Origin: Blastocladiella britannica
Lineage: Eukaryota > Blastocladiomycota > Blastocladiomycetes > Blastocladiales > Blastocladiaceae
NCBI GenBank assembly: GCA_025349905.2
Contig: MU624860.1
Location: 1 to 20,053 of the forward strand
Direction: 5' to 3'
Length of the DNA stretch: 20,053 nt
Below the pieces are notes generated by a model that was given only the letters and a program-made list of their open reading frames with translations, did no database searches and was not told the origin of the DNA. Every line of letters starts with the position of its first letter. The first letter of the stretch is position 1. This document shows, one piece after another, positions 1 to 9,738 of the stretch. Position numbers and translations under genes: made by a program.

Positions 1-621
1 GCGGCCGTGACGTCCATGCTCAGCAAGGAAACCCCGGTCGCGTCGTTTTTGTCGTTCCGCAACGAGGAAGAGAAGATCGCGATCGAGGAGGCGTACCCGG
101 ACTCCAACCGTGCGTTTTTTTAATTATTATTTAGGAATCGTTCTTTTTCCTCCAACTGATTTTTATATTGTTCAAAGGCACAACAACGCTTGGCGCCGTG
201 TATACTGCTTGGGCATCGAGTTGGAAGCCGGCGCAGCGTGGTTGGGCGCCTTCCCGTGCAGACGAAACGCCAAAGGCGTTGGACCTCGAGTACCTGATCA
301 ACATCATCGCGTCACTGTACTGCCTCGTACGTTTTTGATATGGTTTTCTGGTGCCAACACCACACCTCACTCATATCCAAGTTCTAGTGACACTTGTCGC
401 AACACAAGGAGTCAGCGGCTGACAAGGCGGCGGCGACGGACTCAAAGAAAGTGGCTGCGTACAAGTTGCGCGTCCAAGGCGCGTTCATGGGGATCGCCAA
501 GGCGCTGCGCGAGCAAGAACCGGACACCAAGGTGGCACTCTGGGCTCTTTGGCGGCCGACACTCTTTGGGAAACCCGGCGACAGCAAGGACGCGACTGAG
601 GCTTCGTTCGCGGGGAGTTGA
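1..621 (+). CDS. Unidentified protein, 3' part (three exons; 5' end outside the window)
   Basis: Exons are 1-109, 178-326 and 409-621. The introns are 110-177 (GTGCGT...AAG) and 327-408 (GTACGT...AAG). Joined, they give 156 codons in one frame ending at TGA 619-621. Landmarks in the product are the runs SFRNEEEKIAIEEAYPDS, TTLGAVYTAWASSWKP, LEYLINIIASLYCL and AFMGIAKALREQEPD. It looks like a soluble, mostly helical protein; I see no membrane segment. I do not recognise the family and assign no function. The second acceptor (after position 408) was chosen because it alone keeps phase 0; a TAG acceptor at 385-387 would put a stop in frame. Only 78 bp separate the stop from the next gene on the same strand. 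The gene is partial because the reading frame is open at base 1. Confidence 0.6.
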
Positions 622-699
622 GTGAGGCATTGATCGCGGAGCAACAAAAGTCTTTTGAATGAACGGTTTCTCACACAGCAATTTCACTTCATAAATGAA

Positions 700-2799
700 A
701 TGTTGCCGCTGATTCCGGCCCGCAAACGCACGGCCGGCGCCGCCAACTTGGCCGAGCTCAAGGTAATTAATTAAATATCCAAGTGCTTGGCCTCCCTTGA
801 ATTGACGCACCAAATAAAAACAGAATCGCCAAAAACGACGGGCCACTGGCAGCGACAGCAATACCACCAACGCGTCGACTCCACGCGGCGGGTTTCGAAG
901 CGCCTCGACGTCATCATCCGTGTCTGTATTGCACCAATTTGCTGTGGCTGCTGTGCCCGATGAGCTGGATAACGATGACCTGACACCGCCAGAAAGTACC
1001 GCGACAGCTTTTGGCGACTTTGATGAACCGTCATCCATGCGCGCTTCCTCTGGATCCGCAGCGACGCGGCTTCTCTTTTCGTCGCAATCGCGGTCAACCT
1101 CGCGCTCAATTGCATTCACTGACGACAATGTCGATCTGGATGAAGAGAATTTTGGTCAGAACCCAGCGGCGGCCCTCCTACGCGCATTGGATTTGCACCA
1201 GCAACACCGCCAAACGGACCTGTCCTCTAATAAGCAATATCGAGCAGCGCCGATCGACGTCACTGCCGCGCTCCGCAAAGGCGTGCGCACCATGCAGGTC
1301 GGCAGCGAGTCGGTGGTGCTGGGCGGCGCATTTGCGGACGGTTCTGGACGTGGATCGGGGTACGGCAACCACAGCGGCGATGACAGTGACGACGGCGACG
1401 ACGACGACGAGGTCGATGGGTGGACTGGCGCGGATCGGGACGATGCGTCTATGGGGCCGGACGAGTACGACTTTGATGATGACGTCGAGTATGATCACGA
1501 CGATCTTGTCGAGGAGCCCGAGGACGCCGAATACCACGGCAATGACGACGTGATGGTCATCGAGCCTCCTCGGTCCGACCAGGCAAAAGTGGCGATATCG
1601 CCAATCCTGCCCGTCCGCTCTTCCGCCTCAATGGACGGCGCGGTCGTCCGCCGCATGCTCGTCACGTCGCGTTTCCCCATGGACTGGGCGTCGTCCGATC
1701 CTACCGGCCTCTACGCCGCCTTTGATGCATTCACCTCTGGTCACCAACATGGTGCCTTGCCGCTGTCGCTCCACCCGGCAACTCGGCTCCTCGCACACCT
1801 CTTCCACTACCGGTACCCGCCCTCCCCGCTCCCACCACTCGCGTCCCCGCCCTCATCGACCGATGCCAATGCGACGGCCGACGGCGGGCCCGTATTGTCC
1901 CGCGTGTTGGCAACGATGCTGGCCGACCGGTTGGCGCGGTGGCAGGCGGGCCTGACGCACTTGTGGCCGCAGCAGTGCGCGGTCGTTTCGGACAAAGACG
2001 GTGCGCGCCAAGAACCGTTTTATGTGGTGCACCCGGCATGGGCGGTAGTAGTGATCCCTGGGCAAGGACGGCACCCACGTGCCGTGGTAGTTGGTGCGAC
2101 GCGTGGACTCCGGGCCGAAATGCGGCGGCGCGGCGTCCCGCTCTCGCCTGTTGTCACTGCTGCTCGTGCTGGCCATCGCGACCACATTGCCCATGGCACT
2201 GGCCGCCGAGGTCGTCACCGCCGAGCGCCACGTCAGTCGGTCGTGGACTACGATAACGAGAGTGACACGGTCGCCGGGCCAGGCGACAACGCCAGCGACG
2301 GCGGCGAGGATGAGGGTGATGATCTGGTGGTCGCGGCAGTCAGTGACGACGACGGGTTTGACGACCAAGACGGTGCGTTGGCGGCGGTCGAGGTGGAGGC
2401 CGCGGGACTCGATGCGCTGCGGGACTTTTTGCTCGACTATGCGGCCTGGAACGCAAGCGCGGCGGCCCGCGCACGCGACGCTGACGTGCCGGTGCTCGTG
2501 GCGCGCCGGCCGTTCATGTACTCCGCCGTCGACTGCGCCAAGGTACCTATTAACTCCCTCCGTTTTACATGAAGTACACGTATACACAAACCAAAATGTA
2601 ACAGATTGTTCGGAATGGATCCGTGACGGGACAGCAAGGGACCGTGTACCAGCTCCAGATCGAGGGGTGGATGGTTCCCGACGCGGTGCGCCAGGTTCGG
2701 CGACTGGTCGAGCAAGAGCAGGCGTACAACAATGACAACGCGGCGGTCGAGCTGGTCCTGGTGCCGGTCAACAGCGCGGTGTTTCCCACTCTCCAATAA
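700..2799 (+). CDS. DONSON: DONSON / Humpty-dumpty family replication factor
   Basis: Exons are 700-762, 824-2542 and 2605-2799, giving 658 aa. Known family role: DONSON helps deliver GINS to MCM during CMG helicase assembly and supports fork stability in the nucleus. Sequence evidence: a basic start (PARKRTAG), then a conserved core opening with RRMLVTSRFPMDW near residue 298. Next come FYVVHPAWAVVVIPG and VVVGATRGLRAEMRRRGVPL (around 447), the position where animal DONSON has TTRGLREAMRNEGIEF. The C-terminal block LRDFLLDYA then VPVLVARRPFMYSAV runs across the last intron into IVRNGSVTGQQGTVYQLQIE, as in the family C-terminus. Two acidic low-complexity inserts (about 206-264, and another near 500) interrupt the homology. 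The start is ATG 700; a weaker ATG at 695 opens a 5-codon overlapping frame. Identification rests on motif order recalled by eye. Confidence 0.82.
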
Positions 2800-2825
2800 A
2801 AAATTTACATTGCAACGGGAAAACC
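2795..2825. terminator. Convergent 3' ends of DONSON and SKI3, with AATAAA
   Basis: Only 26 bp lie between the DONSON stop (TAA 2797-2799) and the SKI3 stop (TGA, 2828-2826 on the minus strand). AATAAA at 2795-2800 overlaps the DONSON stop codon and could be its polyadenylation signal. No AATAAA is visible for the minus strand in this gap. Each transcript must therefore extend into the other gene's coding region unless cleavage is immediate, which implies overlapping antisense 3' UTRs. Confidence 0.5.
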
Positions 2826-5800
2826 TCAAACGGCCGAAGCCAGAATCCCGCCCATGGCCTCAAATGCGGTGACGAGATCGGGCCGAGAGACGCCCACCAT
2901 GGACTTGACCCCACGGGCCCTGGTCCCGGACGCAAACAATGCCAGCGCCAGCATCCCACGTGCCTGCTCCTCGCGCCACTCGGACGGCGGCAACGACTCG
3001 CCCGGCGCCACGGATCCACCCGCGAGCCCACCAGTGCGAACGCGGCCTGCTGCTGCCACCGCCTGAGCCAGCGGCACAACAAACCCTCCAGCCACGCACC
3101 CGGCTGCCAGCAACGCCATGGTCGCGTCAGCATCGGGTCCCACAGCTTCCAGTCCACCGGCGGCGTCAATGACCGCAGGTGCAAGGGCGGCAGCGGCAGG
3201 CATCCACCCGACCCGCGCGTACATTGCCAGCAGTTCCGCCCACGCGGTCCACCGGCCCCACCGATCGGCGTCGCTGTCGTCGACCGCGCGCTTGGCCATT
3301 TCCAGTGCCGAGTCGGCCTCACCGTTGGCCCACAGGACACGCGCAATGTGTCGGTACACTGCCGGCGGCACAGTGTCGGACGACCCACCGGCTGCAGCAA
3401 CAATGGCAGCCACTGCGCGCTCGGCGTGCTGCATGGCGACCGCGGGCGCATCCTCTGTCGACCCGGCCAGCGCCGCCGCCGATTCCAGCAGCATCGACAG
3501 CGGGTCGTCCGGGGCCAGCGTGGCAGCAGCGGTGGCTGCGCCGGCCAGCACGTGCGCGGGCGCGGTATCGGCCATGACTGCCAGGCCCAGGGCCTGGCGG
3601 GCGCGTGCGCTCGATGGGTGGGCCAGGATCTGGCGCTGGGCCGCACGCATTGCCGTCCCGCCTTCGACCCCACGGGCAATGACCGCAGTGGTAGCGAGCC
3701 CGAGCGCCTCTTCCACGTCGGCAGCCGTCGCCGCGGCCGATCCATCGGTAGCGGATCGACTACCGGCCCGCAACTGCCGCGCAAACACCGCCGAAAGCGC
3801 GCCTGTGGCCTCGTCGGTCGGCAAGTACTGTGCCGCGAACCGTGCCAGCCGCGTCCACGTGGGCCCGTCCGACGGGTACATGTGTGCGGCGCGTTGCAGC
3901 GCGCGGTGCGCGGCTACCCGGTCGCCCTGCAACAGCTGGTATACGGACGTCAGGTACTGTGTGTCGGTGGGCGACGCGCGCGCAAACCCGTCGGCCACAA
4001 GCGCGTCGTTCCCCGTGAGCATGCCCAGCGCACACAGCACTCCGGGAGACGTCGCAGTCAGCAGCGACGCCAGTTCCTTGGCCTGGGCCGCTGGGACACC
4101 GCCGTCGTCGTGCTTGCGGGACTGGTACATGAGCTGCGCGAGCAGCAGTTGCCCTGCTTCCACTGACGATGCGGATGGAGAGCCCATTTCGCCAGAAGAT
4201 GCGGCCTTTTTGAGAAGCGCAGCACACGCGGCCAAGGTCGCGGGCTCTGCGACCCCAGTGCTCTGGAACTGCGCAAACGCCAGCACCAGTTCCCCAATCC
4301 ACCCACCGCGGTCCGGTATGCGCGCCAGCAGTTCCACCGCGCGCGCCGGATCAGCGCCAGCCAGAGCGCGCGCTAGCGCCCGTACCACGTCCACGTCGCC
4401 GCGGGCGTGCCGCGCCGCGCGCTTGTACGCGTCGACGGCGCCGACCGAGTTACCTGCGCGCTCGCACGCGGCGCCCACCGTGGACCAGGCGGCCGCGTCC
4501 GTCGGACACCACTCGGCCCACCGCCGCGCGGCCAACTCCTTGTCGATTGCGGCGGCCACGATTTCGGCCGGAGTAGCGACGGTCACCGCGCTTGTTGCCA
4601 GCGTGGACGGCACAGTGGTATCTTCGGTCGCAAATAGAATGGACAGCAGGGGCGATGTGTACCCGCACGAGTTGTACGCGTGCGCCAGCACCTCGGGGTC
4701 AGTGACATGCAGTTTGGACCCCGTAGCGAGCGCGGCCATGTCGTCGATGGTTGCGGGCCCGTGCGCAATCGCCTGCCCGATCCATGCGTCGGGCACATCG
4801 GCGTCAAGGGCCGCCGCACGCCGGAACACTAGCATGGCCAAGTCGCGATCGCCCTGCGTCAGACACACACCACCCAGGGCCGTCCACGGCTCGGCCGCGG
4901 CCGAGTCGGCGTGCATCGCCGCCACCAGCATGTGCTGCGCGACCCGCGGCTTGCCCCGCGCCGCTGCCACTACCCCAAGCGCAGTGTACACCGGTGCCTG
5001 GGCGGCTCCCGCGGGCGTACTGGCCAGAGCCGCCCGTAATGCGTGGTTGGCCTTGTCCAGCAAGTTCGACGACCGGCTGCCGCCGCCAGTCTGCTGCCAC
5101 AGCCGGTATCGCGCAATCGCGCCCTCGGGCCCGAGCCCATACCTGTCGGCGTCGGCCACCGCGGATTCTAGGTGCTGCGTCAGGTCGGGCTGCAAGTGCG
5201 GCACGCGCGCCATCGCCACCCGCAAGTCCACCGTCTGCTTGGCACACACTGCCGCCAGCGGATGGTCCACGTCGGATGGCGGACAGAGCCGCTGCACGGT
5301 ATCGATGCCTTCTTGCAAGAGCCGCGCGCATTCCGAGAACTGGCCCTTGTTGTAGGCATCGAGCGCCTGGGCGAGCGCCACCTCACCGGCCAAGGGGACC
5401 GCCGGCTCATAGTCGTCCGGGTCGAGGAAGCTGGCGGCGGCATCAAAGTGATTGAGCCGCAGCGAGGTGCGGGCAAGCAAGTAGCGTGTCGATCGGGACT
5501 CGGGGTCGAGCTCGAGTGCGCGCTTGAGGACTGGTCTCAATATGTAAGTATTCAATGAAAGGAATAAATAAATGAGAAAACGAACCCTTGAGCGCCGCCG
5601 ACCACCGTCCCATTTCGACGTACGCCTCGCCGAGTGCCGCCCACAGATTCGCATCGTCCTCGTCCGTCCACCCAGCGACGCCGTCTATGCGCGTAGCCGC
5701 CTGCAGCGCGGTCGCCGCAACCTCCCATTGCCCAAGCTGCATGCGCACGAGCCCAAGCCGCATCCACATGCGTTTCGCGCGCGGCCGTTCTTTCGTGATC

Positions 5801-7682
5801 CCGACCAGCACGTGCGCGGCGGTTCGCATATCGGATGACTCGACGCAGTGCACCACCAGCCCGTCGGCGGCCTGCAAGTCGCGCGGGTCGAGCGCCAGCG
5901 CCTTCGCATAGCACTTGGCGGCGCGGCCCGAGTCGCCGCGGTCGCGCCGGAAAATATCGCCCAAGGCCGTGAACGCTGCGGGGCATGCGGACGGCGACAA
6001 ACGCGCTGCTGCTAGCTGCGCCGTGTACGCGGCCTCTACATCGCCCACCCTGTACGCTAGCAGGCCCGCGCGGTGCAGGTGCACGGCGCGCAGGTCATCG
6101 GATGCCAGCTGCGCCGCGTCCACGTCCTGGAGCGTGGCCAGAGAGGATGTCGCTGTCGTTGCGGCTGATTCATGGTCTTTGCCGCTGCTTGGCATCTCGA
6201 CCATCCGCCACTGCGCAAATGCGCCGGCGGACCGGGCCCATTCGCTCACGTCCTGCACCTGCGCGTACGCGTCTCGGGCGTCGGCGTACATTTCCAGCTG
6301 CATGGCCACGTTTCCCTGGCACAGGAGCGCCAGGACCCGCGTTTCATCATCTTCCTCTTCCTCATCCGGGACCGAAACCTCGCTGCGCGTATCCAGCGCG
6401 ATCTGCGCTTCGCGGGGACGACGAAACACTTCGAGGGCAATGGCCTTGCGTAGCAGTGCGGCGCGAGTGGCCTTGGGTGCCGAGGCAGGACTACGCCTCG
6501 CCAGAACCCGCGAGGCCATGCTGAGCGACTCGGACGGCGAGTCCGACAGGAGAGCCGTCACCAGCACCGAGAAGGGGGTCGATGGGAACGCGGTCGGGAG
6601 GTCTGCTGGAGTTGAGCGAGCCGGGTCGAGGATCCACGCTGCCGCAGCCGCATACTCGTCCTCCGACCGATCAGTGGACGAGGACGCAGCCAACGGGCCA
6701 TTAAGGTAGAGCTCGAGCACGTCGCGCGGGTACTCGTCGACGCTCCCGACGTCCAGCGTATCCAGAAACTGCTGGTACGCGAGCGGAACCGGGATCCAGT
6801 GCGAGACCACGTGCTGCACGGCCCATGCCAGTTCGGCCGTCACGTCTTCGGGCTCGGGCTGGCCCGGCGTGACAGCAGCAGCCGCTGCCGCCGCTCCTGC
6901 CACTCCAGGGATGCGGGTGACCAGGATCGGCAAGTATGCGGCCCACGCGTCCACGTCCTTGTCGTCCATTTTCAGCAGCTCCCGGTACGCGTCGATCCGG
7001 CACGACGTGCGTGCCAGAGCCGCGGCCATGGTCGCGCGCAGTTCGGGTTCGGGCGCCGCTCCCAACAGCCCTTTCCGTTGCGCGACGTACGCGTCAATCT
7101 CGCGCTGCTCGTGGTCGCGGTGCATGGCGGCGATCTGGAGCCAGACGGTCCGCGGCGCTGGGGGGTCGACTAGGCACGCGTGCACGCGCGATCCGGGCAA
7201 AAGCAGCCGTTGCATGGCGTCGGCATCGTCCACATTCTTTTGCGCCAAGTAATGGGCCGTGAGCTTGGCGAGCACGTCGCCGAGGCGTTTGCCGTCCTTT
7301 CTATTTTTTTGTGGTCCGAGTGAGTTCCACAGGGTACCATTGGCATAATAAGAAGAACGCACGCTTCCGAGTACAGGTCCAACAGCTTGGTCAGGACCAT
7401 GGCCTGGTCGTCGGTGCGGCCGAGCTTCTCGTACACCTTCTCGAGCCCCTGCCAGGCCGGGACCAGGGTTGGGCTGAGCTTGATCGCGGCCTCGAGGGTG
7501 GTCCGCGCGTCATCCAGCATGTCCAGGTTCTGCGCGGCCGCGGCCTTGTACAACATGGCGGTGGTGGACCCGTTGTCGTAGTACAGCGCGTCGTCGGCGG
7601 CATCGAACGCCTGCTGGAACCGCTTGGCGCCAATGTGGTCCTTGGCGGCCTTGAGCTGCGCCTTGACGTGGGCGGCGTACAT
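2826..7682 (-). CDS. SKI3: SKI3 / TTC37, TPR scaffold of the Ski (superkiller) complex
   Basis: Exons in transcript order are 7682-7363, 7300-5586 and 5530-2826, giving 1579 aa, close to TTC37 and Ski3. Known role: with SKI2 and SKI8 it feeds mRNA to the cytoplasmic exosome for 3'-5' decay and resolves stalled ribosomes. Evidence: an N-terminal TPR block (VKAQLKAAKDHIGAKRFQQA, then LVPAWQGLEKVYEKLGRTDD and LTKLLDLYSEA) matching the Ski3/TTC37 start. TPR helices follow throughout, e.g. GRAAKCYAKALALDPRDLQA, VLKRALELDPESRSTRYLLA and AAEPWTALGGVCLTQGDRDL. Intron 7362-7301 joins YSEA to KDGKRLGD. Intron 5585-5531 restores SAALKVLKRALELDP; a nearer acceptor would break the phase. The ATG at 7682 lies in an A-rich leader. 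It diverges from MON1 and converges on DONSON. A Pro/Ala-rich bias comes from high GC at third positions. Confidence 0.85.
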
Positions 7683-7801
7683 TTTTTATTTTTTATTTTG
7701 CTGGCCGGAAAAGTGGGTATTGATTCGAGGTCATCCACCTCGTCCTCTCTTTGTAAAAAAAAAAAACCGACTTGGCAAATTAAATAAAATAAAATAAAAG
7801 A
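7683..7801. promoter_or_regulatory. Bidirectional promoter between SKI3 and MON1
   Basis: The two start codons are separated by 119 bp, so both promoters and both 5' UTRs must share this segment. It is AT-rich compared with its surroundings. T-rich runs lie next to the SKI3 start (A-rich in its transcript), an A12 run is at 7755-7766, and AATAAAATAAAATAAAAG leads into the MON1 ATG. No clear TATA box is visible. Poly(dA:dT) tracts of this kind commonly exclude nucleosomes, so a shared nucleosome-free region is a reasonable inference. Confidence 0.55.
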
Positions 7802-9297
7802 ATGGACCCCGACGGCATGAGCAGCACCGACGCCGCCAACGACCGAGCGTGGCGGCGCGAGCCCGTGCACTATTTTGTGATGGCCGACTCCGGAAAACCG
7901 ATCTACGTGCGGCACGGCGACGAGTCGGACCTGACGTCGCTGCTATCGCTCTTACAAGTCCTGGTCGCGCATTTTGACCAGGCGTCGGCCGCGGGCACGG
8001 GCTCCAATGCGCTGCGGTGGATCCGCTTACCGCCACCCGCCGGCCACCAACTGGTCCTGCACGTTCGGCGCCCGTTGATCCTGGTCGCAGCCGCAAGGCG
8101 GCGCGAACGGTGCGAGTCGCAGTTACGTGGTCAGCTCGCGGCGCTGCACAGTTTCTTGTTATCGCAGCTGACACAAGCGCAGCTGGCCGGCCTGTTTGCA
8201 CGGCGGCCCAACCTGGACTTGAGACCGCTGCTGGGCGCCGCACACCCGCAGATCGGCGCGCTGTGCGACTCCTTCCGCGTCGACTTGCGGTACTTGATTG
8301 GGTGCGTCGAGTCGGTCCCGATGGCCGCGCGCGTGCGCCGCCGGTTCGGAGACGCGCTAGCCGTTGCTGCCGGTGCTGCCACCGAAACCCGATCGCGGCT
8401 CCTGTACGGCATGGTTCTGGCCCACGGGCAGCTGGTGACGCTGATTCGGCCCAAATCGCACTCGCTGCACCCTTCCGACTTGCTCAACTTGTTGACGCTG
8501 GTCGGATCCAATACACAGTTCCGCGGGATGGTCGGGTCCGAGCACTGGCTGCCCATGTGTTTACCCAAATTCAACGACCAAGGGTTCCTGTACGCGTACG
8601 TGTGCTACGTGACCCCGGATCTCGGGATCGTGCTCATGTCTAGCGACGCCGACGCGTTCGAGGAAATGCAGGCGGCAAGGGCGCGCATGCACGAGGTATG
8701 TTATTCTTTTTCTTTTGAGTTTTTCTTTCCTCACTTTTGGTTTGTGTTTTGGCAGTACATGCTCAAGAATGGACTGATCCTCGATGCCAAGTTGCTCGAG
8801 GAGCCATTGAATGCGGGTACACAGTTCATACATTCCATTTTTACTGATGCAACAAACAACTGACAAAAAAATATACAGCTGCTCTGATGGACGAGCCCAA
8901 CCTCAAGCATTTCGTGTACAAGTCCGATGCGCATGTCCAGTTCATTCAAGTGGGTGCCGGAGACGATACGCCCCCACCCGCGACCATTGCTGCCAAGTAC
9001 GGCCGGCTGCATGCGGCGCTGCACGATCGCGAGTCGCCGCTCAAGCTGCTGTGGTGCGAGTCGGATGCGGATGGCGAGAGCGTACTGGGATGGGTTCGTA
9101 TCTACGTTTTATCTGTTTGCGATTTGAGATGCTGATCGGTTTGGGTTGGACGACAGAATTCGCGCGGATGCGAAGTGTACGCGACGTGGACAGCTGGGGT
9201 TGCGCGATCCACGGCCATTCGCAACGTCAATGCCATTGTCAAGTGGGTGAAAGCGCGCGAGGAAGATCTGTTTATATTGGACTCGCCCACTCTTTAA
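7802..9297 (+). CDS. MON1: MON1, subunit of the MON1-CCZ1 Rab7/Ypt7 exchange factor
   Basis: Exons are 7802-8695, 8756-8816, 8879-9093 and 9157-9297, giving 436 aa. Known role: MON1-CCZ1 loads GTP on Ypt7/Rab7 at late endosomes and vacuoles, driving fusion and autophagy. Evidence: the first longin domain begins near residue 22 with HYFVMADSGKPIYVRHGDE. Later blocks are LVLHVRRPLILVAAARR, RLLYGMVLAHGQLVTLIRPK, FRGMVGSEHWLPMCLPKFND and GFLYAYVCYVTPDLGIVLMS. The spliced C-terminus gives LKHFVYKSDAHVQF and then CEVYATWTAGVARSTAIRN, with EEDLFILDSPTL at the end, as in MON1. The third join is codon-exact (GW then NSRGCEVY). The long disordered N-terminus of yeast Mon1 is missing, so the protein is short for the family. 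The ATG chosen is the first after the AT-rich leader. Confidence 0.9.
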
Positions 9298-9738
9298 TGT
9301 AGAGGCAGGGATTAGGAACCAAGGAGGGAAGGTCGAAAAGGATATTGTCCCCGATCCGATCCAGCTGAAATATAGAATATTCCTTTTGATACATCGACTA
9401 CAAGGCAGCGGCACGAAAAACAGTCCTAATATACCCTACCCCCGACATACCCGCGGTATATATTTCAGTGCAGAACGGTGGTGAGTTTGATAACGGGCAA
9501 CCAAAAGGCACTTGCTCTCTTTGGTGCAAAAAATTATCTAGTAATCGTAACACGCGCACGAGAGCACCGTCGCATCAAACGCCCGTCCCGATCCTCGCCG
9601 CGTCCCGTATATATTACATTTTACGGCCGGCCTCCTTCACAACAGCGCAGCCCAGAAAACCCGTACGATAAGACAACAACACCACCTTCGGCGACGACGG
9701 TCGAATATAAAAAAAAAACAGAATAAAACAAATCCTGC
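9298..9738. other. Intergenic region, MON1 3' end and PPZ promoter (441 bp)
   Basis: No coding region is supported here. TATA-like strings occur at about 9456-9464 (GGTATATATTT) and 9606-9616 (CGTATATATTAC). An A10 tract near 9710 precedes the PPZ start. A GTGAGT at 9481 and a CAG at 9719-9721 could bound a 5' UTR intron of the phosphatase gene, but at about 240 nt it would be much longer than any other intron here, so I do not call it. Confidence 0.4.

Noticed and set aside
1378..1410. GAC-rich tract as a microsatellite
   Set aside because: It encodes the acidic insert of the DONSON-like protein and is interrupted by other codons.
3118..5355. A 745-codon open frame on the plus strand opposite SKI3
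   Set aside because: It is in the antisense frame of a strongly supported TPR gene. Its Ala/Ser/Arg-rich composition is what high-GC third positions produce on the opposite strand, and it shows no domain.
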